Shown: positions 11,079-19,261, numbered from the stretch's first letter. The stretch: 61,595 nt of DNA from an uncultured Oscillospiraceae bacterium (GCA_947623745.1 CANQHN010000016.1:1-61595); one strand, 5' to 3'. The notes: a model not told the origin generated them from the letters alone. Translations and numbers: made by a program.

Positions 11079-11107
11079 CAGGGCGGTGGAGTCGTTCCAC
11101 CGCCCTG
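11079..11107 (+). terminator. strong hairpin after the surface-protein gene
   Basis: A 12-bp GC-rich stem (CAGGGCGGTGGA with its complement) with loop GTCGT lies 10 bp after the stop codon. No T-run follows, so it could stabilise or partly terminate the adhesin mRNA before the sortase gene. Confidence 0.5.
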
Positions 11108-11130
11108 TCCCCATAAGTGGTGATTGGTAG

Positions 11131-11979
11131 ATGACATTTGAGAAGTTAAAGAAAAAATGGAAGCGATTCAACCTGCGGGGAATGCTGTTCCTGCTGTTCC
11201 TGGGTGCGTTTTTTGTGTTCGGAGGGTTATATGTCTTCGACCTGTGGCGCGCCGGGAGAGAGGCGCGAGCCTTTGAGGACTTGGCGGCCCGAGTGGAGGA
11301 GCGCGTTGCCGCCGCTCCCGTCACGGGGCAGATAGTGGACCAATCTCCCACTACAAAGCAGGAGGAGCCTGTTTCGGGGCCCACACCCGAGGAGCTGCTG
11401 GCCGCCCGCCTGGCGGCCTATGGGGAACTGCGGGAGGAAAACCCAGATTTCTATGGCTGGCTGTCCATTGCGGACACGCAGTTAAATTACCCGGTCATGT
11501 ATACGCCGGACGATCCAGAGCACTACCTGCGCCGGTCATTTGACGGGAAATACTCTGTCAGCGGCACACCGTTTTTGGACGGTGCCTGTTACGAGGGCTG
11601 CGGCAATTACATCATCTACGGTCACATGATGCGGGACGGCAGCATGTTTGCTACCTTAAAGGACTATGCCAATGAGGAGTTCTGGCGGGAACACCCGGTC
11701 ATCTGCTTCGACACCCCAGAGCAGGCGGCGGAATATGAAGTTGTGGCCGCATTCTACTCCCGGGCCTACTACCAGGACGAGGAAGGCGTATTTCGGTACT
11801 ACCGCTATACCGACCTGACAGAACCCGTCCGGTTTGACGAGTTCCTGTCTAATGTCCGCGCCTGCGCCCAATATGACACCGAGGTGGATGTCCAGTACGG
11901 CGATGAGCTGCTTACCTTGTCCACCTGCAGTTACCACACCGACAACGGACGGTTCGTGGTGGTGGCCCGAAAGCAGTGA
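11131..11979 (+). CDS. class B-type sortase
   Basis: A 282-residue membrane-anchored transpeptidase that should cleave a wall-sorting motif and attach the protein to peptidoglycan or a pilin. An N-terminal membrane helix (about 17-37) follows a basic start. The catalytic residues are visible: His165 in IIYGHMM, Cys266 in TLSTC and Arg274 in NGRFVVV. The position of the His and the SGTPFLD segment fit the SrtB group. It lies 61 bp after the adhesin gene, whose C-terminus carries TPKTD instead of LPXTG, so the two are likely an enzyme-substrate pair. The start codon has only a weak Shine-Dalgarno, which suggests low expression. Confidence 0.92.
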   Translation: MTFEKLKKKWKRFNLRGMLFLLFLGAFFVFGGLYVFDLWRAGREARAFEDLAARVEERVAAAPVTGQIVDQSPTTKQEEPVSGPTPEELLAARLAAYGELREENPDFYGWLSIADTQLNYPVMYTPDDPEHYLRRSFDGKYSVSGTPFLDGACYEGCGNYIIYGHMMRDGSMFATLKDYANEEFWREHPVICFDTPEQAAEYEVVAAFYSRAYYQDEEGVFRYYRYTDLTEPVRFDEFLSNVRACAQYDTEVDVQYGDELLTLSTCSYHTDNGRFVVVARKQ

Positions 11980-12056
11980 ACTCTAGTGGAACAAAGGAAA
12001 TGCTTACATGAGCAAAATCGGTTACATCGGAAAAATGTTGGGAGATGTGAGGATTC

Positions 12057-12527
12057 GTGACGGAAAAACAAAAAGAAGACCCGAGGAGGGACAGGCTTTA
12101 CGGTGAAGAATATTGGACTATCCTTCTGTGTGTGGATAACTACGAAGACAGGATCCTAAAAGGGAGATTTTATCATCAGACACACCCGGACGGAAGCACA
12201 TTTTATGGCATCATTGATCTACTCCTAAAAATAGAAACAGTGCTTGATAGTATATGCCTCCCACAGCAGTTTGCAGAAGCCAGGAGATTTGCCCACTGTT
12301 CACCAGCGCCATGTAAATTATACCGGCCGCAGTGGGGCACTTCTATGCGGGGATGTCTGGCAACATTCAGCTTGCGAGTACGCTTCCGTCAGAATGCCAG
12401 TTGGCAGGGCACGCTGGTTTGGCTGGAAAGAAAAGATGAACTGCATTTTCGAAGTGTGCTTGAACTGATCCACATGATAGATAGTGCCCTACAGAGTAAC
12501 TTAGGGATTTGGATATGGGGGACATGA
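12057..12527 (+). CDS. hypothetical protein
   Basis: A 156-residue protein with a GTG start and GTGAGG just upstream. The N-terminal half is acidic and contains YGEEYWTILLCVDNYED. The C-terminal half contains FRQNASWQGTLVWLE and a FRSVLELIHMIDSAL helix, a pattern I associate with small hypothetical proteins next to mobile elements. It has no signal peptide and no catalytic motif. It sits directly before the first AP2 gene, one base from its ATG. A 32-codon ORF in another frame (12008-12106) has a better Shine-Dalgarno and overlaps the start, so the true start here is uncertain. Function unknown. Confidence 0.6.
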   Translation: MTEKQKEDPRRDRLYGEEYWTILLCVDNYEDRILKGRFYHQTHPDGSTFYGIIDLLLKIETVLDSICLPQQFAEARRFAHCSPAPCKLYRPQWGTSMRGCLATFSLRVRFRQNASWQGTLVWLERKDELHFRSVLELIHMIDSALQSNLGIWIWGT

Positions 12528-12528
12528 G

Positions 12529-13485
12529 ATGAATCGGCGTTCACTGATTGGACAGCGATTTGGCCGACTGATCGTGCTGGAGGACACCGGCGAACGGAAG
12601 GAACGTATGGTGGTATGGCGCTGCCGGTGCGACTGCGGAGGGGAACGGTTGGTCGTGACCAATAAACTCACCGGCGGAATAGTCACTGACTGCGGGTGTG
12701 TTCCAAGAAAGCTGGTGACAAACCGTGTGGCGGAGGATCTGACAGGCCGGCGGTTTGGCAGCCTGACGGTCCTGTACCGGATGGAAAATCGGAAAAACCG
12801 AACCCAGTGGATGTGCCGCTGTGACTGTGGGAAACTGCATCCTGTCATTTCACTGGATCTCAAGCAGGGGAAGATAAAAAGCTGCGGGTGTAAGCAATAC
12901 ACATGGATTGGCGGAGAGGATCTGACCGGAAAAAGGTTCGACCGGGTAGTGGCCCTCTACCCAACACGGAAGCCGCATAAGGGGTGCAGCGCGCAGTGGC
13001 ATTGCCGCTGTGACTGCGGCCGGGAATTCGACACAACGGCTTACAGCCTTCTCACCGGCGTGACGCACAGCTGCGGCTGCTTGGTAAAGGAGTTGGGTGT
13101 CCAGCTTCATACTTATCTCCACACGCTGGAGGATACTTGCGTGGAGAACCTGGTCAGGAGCCAAAAAACTTTCAAAAATAACACATCCGGCTTTCGAGGC
13201 GTGATGGCAACACGGAACGGTACTTATCGCGCAGTCATCACTTTTCAGAAGAGAAATTACTATCTTGGCACCTTCAAGAGCTTTCAGGAGGCGGTAGATG
13301 CTCGTCTGGATGCGGAAAAGGTCCTTCATACCGGCTTTGTCCAAGCCTACGGGGATTGGCAGGCGGTAGCGGACACTGATCCGGGTTGGGCGGCAGAGAA
13401 TCCGTTTTACTATCGAGTAAAGCATGAAAACGGGACTTTTTATATTGAAACCAACAGCCCAGATGACTGTAAGGGGCTCGTCTGA
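12529..13485 (+). CDS. zinc-ribbon-repeat / AP2-domain DNA-binding protein
   Basis: A 318-residue protein made of three about 60-residue repeats. Each starts with G-x-RFG-x-L-x-V and ends with a W-x-CRCDCG ... DCGC zinc-binding knuckle. They are followed by an AP2/ERF-like domain at about 217-268 (SGFRGV ... YLGTFKSFQEAVDAR). Bacterial AP2 domains are DNA-binding modules, often found with HNH homing endonucleases, but no HNH motif is present. The protein may be a stand-alone DNA-binding factor or a remnant of a homing system. It is paralogous to the next gene, which has four such repeats, so a tandem duplication with repeat-number change is likely. Confidence 0.8.
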   Translation: MNRRSLIGQRFGRLIVLEDTGERKERMVVWRCRCDCGGERLVVTNKLTGGIVTDCGCVPRKLVTNRVAEDLTGRRFGSLTVLYRMENRKNRTQWMCRCDCGKLHPVISLDLKQGKIKSCGCKQYTWIGGEDLTGKRFDRVVALYPTRKPHKGCSAQWHCRCDCGREFDTTAYSLLTGVTHSCGCLVKELGVQLHTYLHTLEDTCVENLVRSQKTFKNNTSGFRGVMATRNGTYRAVITFQKRNYYLGTFKSFQEAVDARLDAEKVLHTGFVQAYGDWQAVADTDPGWAAENPFYYRVKHENGTFYIETNSPDDCKGLV

Positions 13486-13549
13486 ACGGATTCATGCGGC
13501 AAAAAAGTTGAAAAATATCGGAATATTGGACAGATAACAGGCTATACGA

Positions 13550-14713
13550 ATGGAAAAGCAAGTTGACATGACACAACAGGCATGGATCGGGCAGCGCTTT
13601 GGAAAGCTGACAGTCATAGGGGACTCCGGGCAGCGGCGTGGAGGCAGCATTCTCTGGCGCTGCATATGCGACTGCGGACGCGAGACCTTCGTGAAGCGGT
13701 ATCAGCTGACCAGCGGCGCGGTCACAGACTGCGGCTGTACCCCAAGACCACCGCGGCCCCGGGTAATGGATCTGATCGGACAGCGATTCGAAAAGCTGAC
13801 CGTGGTGGAGGACTCTGGGCAGCGGAGAGGCACCAGCGTTCTCTGGCGCTGCCAATGTGACTGTGGGAATGAAATCTTGGCGACGCGGGGCCAACTGGTC
13901 AGCGGCTATGCCGCAAGCTGCGGCTGTGTCCCCCGGCACCGCAACGCCAGGGGGCATGTTGAGAACCTGACTGGACGGCAGTTCGGAAAATTGACCGTTA
14001 TTGAACGGGCTGAGGGCAGGAAAAGAGATGTCTATTGGCGCTGCCGGTGCAGTTGCGGCAGGGAGTGTACGGTTACGGACACATGCCTGAAAACTGGAAA
14101 TACCAGAAGCTGTGGCTGCACACGACACAGCACTTCGTATAATAAACGGGATTTGACTGGACAGCGTTTTGGACGCTTGACCGTCCTATACCAGACTGGC
14201 GAACAGACTTCTCCAAAATCAGCCGTCTGGCATTGCCAGTGCGACTGTGGGAATGAGATCGATGTGTCCCGCAAGAAACTTACAGACGGTATGACGCAGA
14301 GCTGCGGCTGCTGGAAAAAGGAACAGAGCGCCAAAATATATGAATATATGCACTTTCAGGACAACACTTGTGTGGAGCACCTGAGAAGCATCCGGTCGGG
14401 CGCGAGAAAGAACAAATGTGGATTCCGCGGATTGTTTCAGCAAAAGGATGGGAAGTACCGGGTGACGATTGCCTTTCAAAAAGCACACTACTACCTCGGC
14501 TGCTATAAAGATTTCAATAAGGCGGTGCGCACACGGCTGGACGCGGAGGAATTGCTTCACGCGGGCTATTTGAACGCCTATGAACGGTATACGAAAAAGG
14601 CGGAGGTGGATCCCTCGTGGGCGTCGGAGAATCCGTTCTACTACAGGGTGGTAAGGGAAAACGGGACCTTTCGCATAGAAACAAATTCTCCTGATGCTCT
14701 ACCCGCAGATTGA
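13550..14713 (+). CDS. zinc-ribbon-repeat / AP2-domain DNA-binding protein (paralog)
   Basis: A 387-residue paralog of the gene 64 bp upstream. It has four GxRFGKLTV ... CDCG ... SCGC repeats instead of three, then an AP2 domain at about 288-338 (CGFRGLFQQ ... YYLGCYKDFNKAVRTR). Both proteins end with the same E-N-P-F-Y-Y-R-V segment. The regularly spaced CxCxC and CGC clusters suggest one zinc site per repeat, giving a modular DNA reader. No nuclease residues are seen. ATG 13550 has a poor Shine-Dalgarno, and ATG 13568 is an alternative start. Confidence 0.8.
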   Translation: MEKQVDMTQQAWIGQRFGKLTVIGDSGQRRGGSILWRCICDCGRETFVKRYQLTSGAVTDCGCTPRPPRPRVMDLIGQRFEKLTVVEDSGQRRGTSVLWRCQCDCGNEILATRGQLVSGYAASCGCVPRHRNARGHVENLTGRQFGKLTVIERAEGRKRDVYWRCRCSCGRECTVTDTCLKTGNTRSCGCTRHSTSYNKRDLTGQRFGRLTVLYQTGEQTSPKSAVWHCQCDCGNEIDVSRKKLTDGMTQSCGCWKKEQSAKIYEYMHFQDNTCVEHLRSIRSGARKNKCGFRGLFQQKDGKYRVTIAFQKAHYYLGCYKDFNKAVRTRLDAEELLHAGYLNAYERYTKKAEVDPSWASENPFYYRVVRENGTFRIETNSPDALPAD

Positions 14714-14830
14714 CCGAACTCTGACCGCAGGAAGGTATCCTATCTGTAGAAACATGTATATGTAATATCCTGTGTGTCGTAATGCACATGACAAAAAGAA
14801 TCCCAACGCTCCCCTTGCGGAAAGCGCAAG

Positions 14831-14859
14831 TTTACAGCGGCCGAGCCGGATGGTAAACT
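14831..14859 (+). promoter_or_regulatory. promoter-like pair in leader copy 1
   Basis: TTTACA (14831-14836), a 17-bp spacer and TAAACT (14854-14859) match sigma-A -35/-10 boxes at 5/6 and 4/6. Transcription would start near 14866, placing the 15-nt tandem repeats at the very 5' end of the leader RNA. The boxes are also the arms of a dyad, so an operator or RNA stem is the alternative. Confidence 0.5.
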
Positions 14860-14909
14860 GAAGGTGTATTTCAGGGCGGAGCATTGTAGGGCGGAGCATT
14901 TTAGGGTGG

Positions 14910-15086
14910 ATGGAAAGGAGGCCAGGGGAGCAGTCTGCCCCCAGACCAGTCCACAAGGCTGACCAGGAATACGAAAACACAAACAGGACCGAGAAGACCG
15001 TAATTGCCCAATGGGCGGTTGCGGCCTTTTTTTGTCCAAAAACGGAAAGGAGAATCAACATGAAATGGCCAATCAAAGCAGGCTGA
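14910..15086 (+). CDS. possible leader peptide crossing the attenuator (58 aa)
   Basis: An ORF from ATG 14910 stays open through the tandem-repeat end, the terminator hairpin and its T-run, and stops 22 bp inside the helicase gene. The homologous frame in leader copy 2 (39314-39472) is also open and stops 8 bp inside its first gene. A ribosome reading this frame would melt the terminator. The start has only AGGGTGG immediately before it, which is poorly spaced, so translation is unproven. Confidence 0.35.
   Translation: MERRPGEQSAPRPVHKADQEYENTNRTEKTVIAQWAVAAFFCPKTERRINMKWPIKAG
14996..15033 (+). terminator. intrinsic terminator / attenuator in leader copy 1
   Basis: A 14-nt arm GACCGTAATTGCCC (14996-15009), loop AAT, 3' arm 15013-15026 and seven T (15027-15033). 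Three pairs are G-U and one is a mismatch. In copy 2 the mismatched base is changed so that it pairs. It lies only 31 bp before the helicase start, so transcription must pass it to express the operon. Confidence 0.8.
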
Positions 15087-18000
15087 TCCCCGTCAGCTAC
15101 TACAACCCCTCCCAGGAGGTGCGCCTGTCCGCCTACGCGGATACCATCGTCTATGAGCAGGAAAGCCCCAGTAGAAAGATCCTTCGGGCCATTCGATTCG
15201 GCGGTTACCCGGAGATGGTGCGCGGCCTCGCGGACGCCATCTATGCCGGCGCGGTTTTGGACGCCCGTGTGGGAGATACTCCTCTGCGGCTGGAAGGGCA
15301 GGTCAAACGCTACCGGCGGCAGGTCACCCACGATGGGGTGTATGCCGAGGCGACGCTGCTGGCCATCGACGATGAGCAGGAAACAAAAGCAACGGGAAAA
15401 GAAAATGAGGATGAAGGACAGGAGAAGCTGGATCTGCCGCCGCGCAAATGTATCATCTTCTGCCCGGAAAACGACAGGGACCGCCTCTTTGAAGAGGTGG
15501 ACCGAAAAACGGCGGTGCCGCTGATCCCGGAGTTCCGGGACTATGTGCTGGCTGAGTTGGAGCGCCGCGGCATCCTGAAAAAGCTCCAGGTCATCTCCCT
15601 GCGAGAGAAGCTGGACGCCTGGGTGCTGCAGTGCCAAAACGACGACGCCAACATTATCTCCGTAGTGGAGGACGGTCTCAAAAACGGGGCCATCGCCATC
15701 CCGGGGACGGTCCGTGCGCCGAACGGTTTTGATGGCGTGGAGAATGTCACCAGCTATCTGAACACCTTCGGCGTAACAGCGGCCGAGCGCATCCGCAAGC
15801 AGTTCCAGCCTCTGTTCGACCCTGCCAGCGACCCGCTCTCCCCGGAGGTCCTGGCCGTCAACGACTACATCCGGGCACATGCCGGGTACTCCCTTTACGA
15901 CGCCCAGCTTGCCGTGGCCGAGGCCGTGAAACGCCAGCTGCAAAAGCACAAATGCGGATTCATCGTAGCGGAATGCGGGTCGGGCAAAACAAAAATCGGC
16001 GCGACAGCCATGGCCGCCGTGTACGCCCTGCGGGCCGAGCAGGCGGGCCGGGGCAGGCAAAAGACTTTTAATGTGATCCTCTGCCCCTCCCATGTGGCGA
16101 ACAAGTGGGCGCGGGAGATCGGCGAAACGCTGCCGGACACCGCCGGCGTGGTGGTACGGGGGAATTTGGAGCTGGACCGGCTCTATACCCTCTATGAAAA
16201 AGGGGACAAGAGCATCTATGCCATTATCTCCAAGGAGAAGGCCAGGGACGGCTATATGAAGCGGCCCGCGGTCATCTGGAACCGGCGCCAGGAAGCCTAT
16301 CTCTGCCCGGACTGCCTGCAGCCCATCGAGGCGGCCTTCTCCGAGGACGGCGTCCGGTACATGGGGAAGGTCGGCCAGCTCTTCTTCCGCACGGAGAACA
16401 GCAAAAACCACCAATGCGGCAACTGCGGTTCGCCCCTGTGGTCAGCGGTCAATCCCGGCTGCAGCGGCGGCTGGGTGAAGATTGGCGGCTATGGCTGGGT
16501 GGACCGCTGCAGGGCCGGAGAGCACCTGACAAAAACAAAGCATGAGCCGACATTGGAACAGCTGCGGAAGATTGCTGATGACCCGGACGGGTATTATCCC
16601 GTGATCGGAGCCTGCCGGCGCTATCCCATGAGCTCCTACATCAAGCGCAAATACAAAGGAAAACTGGACGGCTGTATCGTGGATGAGCTCCATGAGTACA
16701 ACAACGACAGCGGCCAGGGCGACGCCATGGCGGAGATCTTTTCCGCCGCGGACAGGGTCATCGGCATGACCGCGACCCTCATCAATGGCTATTCCTCCGG
16801 CATTTTCCATCTGCTCTACCGTGTCTGCCCGGATCTCATGATGCGGGACGGCAAGCGTCATGACTCCCCAGGCGATTTTGACGCGGAGTACGGCGTGGTG
16901 GAGAACACCTATGAGGAAGAAGACAATGATTACGCCGCCAACCGCAGGACCCATAAGCGAAAAATGAAGTCCCGGCAGCTGCCCGGTGTGTCGCCGCTGG
17001 TATACTCCCGCTTTCTTTTGGAGCAGACCGCCTTCCTGTCCCTGTCCGATATGGGAAAGGATCTCCCCGACTATGAGGAGATCCCCGTGCCTCTGGACAT
17101 GGAGGAAAATGTGGCCGACGAATATAAGCGTGTGGAGGATGCCCTGCGGCGGGTACTCAAAACGGACAGAAAGGCGGCAAAGAAGATCCTCTCGGCCTAC
17201 CTCAACCTGCTGACCGTCTACCCGGACCAGCCCTACGACCAGCCGGAGATCCTCTACCCCGGTACGGATACTGTGCTGGTGAAGGCCCAGGATACAGGAG
17301 ATTTCAGCACGATCGGTCAAAAGGAACGCACTGTGCTGGACATTGTACGACGCAAAGTGGAGAGCGGCGAACGGGTGCTGATCTACACCAGCTGGACGCG
17401 CATCGACTCCCAGAAAAAGCTCCTGAAGCTGCTGACCGAAGAAGGCTACCGTACGGAGATCATGAGTGAAAAAATCCGCCCCGGCGCACGGGAGGAATGG
17501 GTACAAAAGCGCCTCTCAGCCGGGATGCAGGTGCTCATCACCAATCCGAGTCTTGCGGAGACGGGCCTTGACCTCAATGCTTTCACCACCCTCGTTTTCT
17601 ACAGCATGGGCTATAAGCTGTTCACGCTGAGGCAGGCGTCGCGGCGCTCCTGGCGCATCAACCAGACGGCGCCCCGGGTGGAGGTCTATCTGCTCTACTA
17701 CAAAAACACCATGCAGCATAAGGCCATGAAACTCATGGCCTCCAAGCTGGCGGTGGCCGGCATCATCGAGGGGAATTTCACCGAAGAGGGTCTGGCTGCC
17801 ATGAGCGATGTGCAGGACATGACCTCTCAGATGGCCAAAGAGCTGATGCTGGGCATCCGGGACAATGTGGAGGACATCGCCTCCGCTTTCAAGAAGATGG
17901 CGGTCATCAACCCGCAGCGGAACAGGCCGGGAAGTAAGGCGGCAGAAGAATGTGCGGCGATACAGGCGGAACCTCCCGTGAGGGAGCTCTCGGAGGTGCT

Positions 18001-18190
18001 AAACGCCGCGCCGATGACCGAGCCGGAAGCGGCATCCGAAGAAAAGCCGCCCTACAGGACTGGTATTGACCCTCAAAAGGCCGCGGAGCTGGCGGCGCTC
18101 CTGGAGAAACAGCAGAAGCCCAAGAGAACAAAGAAGGCAGCCGTGGATGAAAACCAGCTGACCCTCTTTGATCTGGGCTTTGTGGCATGA
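15065..18190 (+). CDS. SF2 DNA/RNA helicase, first gene of core operon 1
   Basis: A 1041-residue SF2 helicase. The ~290-residue N-terminal part has no domain I recognise. Walker A is ECGSGKTKIG near residue 304, a zinc ribbon (CPDC ... CGNC) is inserted at about 415-460, motif II is DELHEY near 540, and motif VI is QASRRSWRINQ. The SNF2-like C-terminal lobe ends in an acidic Pro/Glu tail. A likely role is unwinding DNA during element replication. ATG 15065 lies 12 nt after AAAGGAG. ATG 15060 is better spaced but opens only an 8-codon frame, which is also the end of the leader ORF. The upstream ATG 15011 lies in the terminator loop and is rejected. Confidence 0.88.
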   Translation: MANQSRLIPVSYYNPSQEVRLSAYADTIVYEQESPSRKILRAIRFGGYPEMVRGLADAIYAGAVLDARVGDTPLRLEGQVKRYRRQVTHDGVYAEATLLAIDDEQETKATGKENEDEGQEKLDLPPRKCIIFCPENDRDRLFEEVDRKTAVPLIPEFRDYVLAELERRGILKKLQVISLREKLDAWVLQCQNDDANIISVVEDGLKNGAIAIPGTVRAPNGFDGVENVTSYLNTFGVTAAERIRKQFQPLFDPASDPLSPEVLAVNDYIRAHAGYSLYDAQLAVAEAVKRQLQKHKCGFIVAECGSGKTKIGATAMAAVYALRAEQAGRGRQKTFNVILCPSHVANKWAREIGETLPDTAGVVVRGNLELDRLYTLYEKGDKSIYAIISKEKARDGYMKRPAVIWNRRQEAYLCPDCLQPIEAAFSEDGVRYMGKVGQLFFRTENSKNHQCGNCGSPLWSAVNPGCSGGWVKIGGYGWVDRCRAGEHLTKTKHEPTLEQLRKIADDPDGYYPVIGACRRYPMSSYIKRKYKGKLDGCIVDELHEYNNDSGQGDAMAEIFSAADRVIGMTATLINGYSSGIFHLLYRVCPDLMMRDGKRHDSPGDFDAEYGVVENTYEEEDNDYAANRRTHKRKMKSRQLPGVSPLVYSRFLLEQTAFLSLSDMGKDLPDYEEIPVPLDMEENVADEYKRVEDALRRVLKTDRKAAKKILSAYLNLLTVYPDQPYDQPEILYPGTDTVLVKAQDTGDFSTIGQKERTVLDIVRRKVESGERVLIYTSWTRIDSQKKLLKLLTEEGYRTEIMSEKIRPGAREEWVQKRLSAGMQVLITNPSLAETGLDLNAFTTLVFYSMGYKLFTLRQASRRSWRINQTAPRVEVYLLYYKNTMQHKAMKLMASKLAVAGIIEGNFTEEGLAAMSDVQDMTSQMAKELMLGIRDNVEDIASAFKKMAVINPQRNRPGSKAAEECAAIQAEPPVRELSEVLNAAPMTEPEAASEEKPPYRTGIDPQKAAELAALLEKQQKPKRTKKAAVDENQLTLFDLGFVA

Positions 18191-18206
18191 GAATGGAGGA
18201 ATGAAT

Positions 18207-19172
18207 TTGAGCGAAGCGAAACTGATGACGCCGTTATTTCATGGCGGTAATTTCAACGCAGCCGGGAAAAAGATGAAGGCGGTATTCCTGCGGGAAGTAT
18301 CCAACGGCACGGACGCCTATCGCCTCTGGCGCAGATATGGAGCGCCTGACCTGGACTATCCCAGGGCGGAAAATGATACCCATATCCTCTACATTGAGGT
18401 GGGCGGGTATCTGGCGCCCCTTCGCATGACCGAATACGGCCTGATCGGCCGCTGCGGTACCCCGCCTGCCGTTGAGACGCTCTACGGCGGAGAAGAAGGG
18501 CGTGAAAAATATTTCAACGCTCTGCGCGAGACCGGCCAGGCGTACACAGAGGCCATCCCCGCAGCCCTTGCGAAAGAGGAAGAGGCCATCCGCCGGCTGG
18601 GCGTCGATCCCGTCCGCCAGGCCGATTATATCAAAATTCTGGTGGATCAGCATGTTTCTGTTTATCTCTCCTCTAAGGAGAGCGGCGGAGCCAGCTTCCC
18701 GGACTTCATCGGCGCGGCGGTGCTGGACGAACTTGCCCAGTGCAGGGAACTGTCCAGCATATACAAAGCAAAAACACGGGCGGAACGCGAGGCACGCCGG
18801 GCTAAAGTGGAGGCGGAAGAGAAAAAGCGCCGCGAGGAGGTCAACCGGGAAGCAGAGCGGCAGATCCATCAGGCGACCCATGTGCTCCGATTCGGGGGCG
18901 TCCTGGAGAATCAGCCCATCCGATTCTATCGGGAGGACGGCGGCATCGGAAAATATTCCATCGTCAACCACCTGATGCGGCTGTATGGGGTCGATGTCCC
19001 CCTCCGCACCCAGGGCTGGATCAATGAAAAGCTGGTCAGTGTCACCGTGAGGGATGGCCGCTGCACGAATATCCGGTATCTGAAGTCGAACGGCGGACGG
19101 TGCTCGGAGAAGTTCTTCGAGTGTATCGACGAACTGATTCGTAAGACAGGAGAGGAGCCGGAGGCGGCATGA
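18207..19172 (+). CDS. hypothetical mobile-element protein
   Basis: About 321 residues from TTG 18207, which sits 6 nt after GGAGGA. ATG 18201 is the alternative but has no spacing. The N-terminal domain (to about 90) is followed by a charged coiled coil (about 185-225, rich in E, K and R: REARRAKVEAEEKKRREEV). A C-terminal domain with GKYSIVNHLMRLYGVDVPL comes last and resembles a small winged-helix fold. No enzyme motif is seen. Its place between a helicase and a sliding clamp suggests a replication-linked role. Function unknown. Confidence 0.75.
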   Translation: MSEAKLMTPLFHGGNFNAAGKKMKAVFLREVSNGTDAYRLWRRYGAPDLDYPRAENDTHILYIEVGGYLAPLRMTEYGLIGRCGTPPAVETLYGGEEGREKYFNALRETGQAYTEAIPAALAKEEEAIRRLGVDPVRQADYIKILVDQHVSVYLSSKESGGASFPDFIGAAVLDELAQCRELSSIYKAKTRAEREARRAKVEAEEKKRREEVNREAERQIHQATHVLRFGGVLENQPIRFYREDGGIGKYSIVNHLMRLYGVDVPLRTQGWINEKLVSVTVRDGRCTNIRYLKSNGGRCSEKFFECIDELIRKTGEEPEAA

Positions 19173-19261
19173 AGGAACGGAATATCCGGACGAGGCCCAA
19201 TGGAAAAATCATGCAAACGCACGGGCCATACGCCGCGAAAGAAGGAGGAACAGGATTGTGA
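19169..19261 (+). CDS. small bridging ORF (30 aa)
   Basis: A 30-codon ORF starts MKERNIRTRP. Its ATG overlaps the stop of the previous gene (ATGA at 19169-19172), and its stop overlaps the GTG start of dnaN (GTGA at 19258-19261). Exact overlaps at both ends are typical of translationally coupled genes. The protein is basic and has no motif. It may be a real micro-protein, or just a path that carries ribosomes to dnaN, whose own AAGGAGGAA lies inside it. Confidence 0.45.
   Translation: MKERNIRTRPNGKIMQTHGPYAAKEGGTGL

Larger units (their letters stand above)
14809..15052 (+). promoter_or_regulatory. duplicated structured leader, copy 1 (upstream of helicase operon)
   Basis: This ~244-bp segment is nearly identical to 39213-39455. 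The first ~164 bp are the same, and I count about six substitutions and one T deletion over the rest. It holds a hairpin CTTGCG-GAAAG-CGCAAG (14814-14830), a dyad AGTTTAC/GTAAACT overlapping a promoter-like pair, 15-nt tandem repeats AGGGCGGAGCATTKT (14873-14887, 14888-14902, partial third to 14913), an unused AAAGGAGG (14914-14921), and an intrinsic terminator. Homology stops at the Shine-Dalgarno of the first gene. Sequence at 14714-14808 is not shared and shows nothing I recognise. Confidence 0.85.

Noticed and set aside
12008-12106. 32-codon ORF with a fair ribosome site
   Set aside because: It overlaps the longer 156-residue gene in another frame and has no features. It remains possible, but it is not listed.
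15011-15064. Upstream ATG start for the helicase
   Set aside because: This ATG is in the loop and 3' arm of the attenuator stem and has no Shine-Dalgarno. ATG 15065 follows AAAGGAG.
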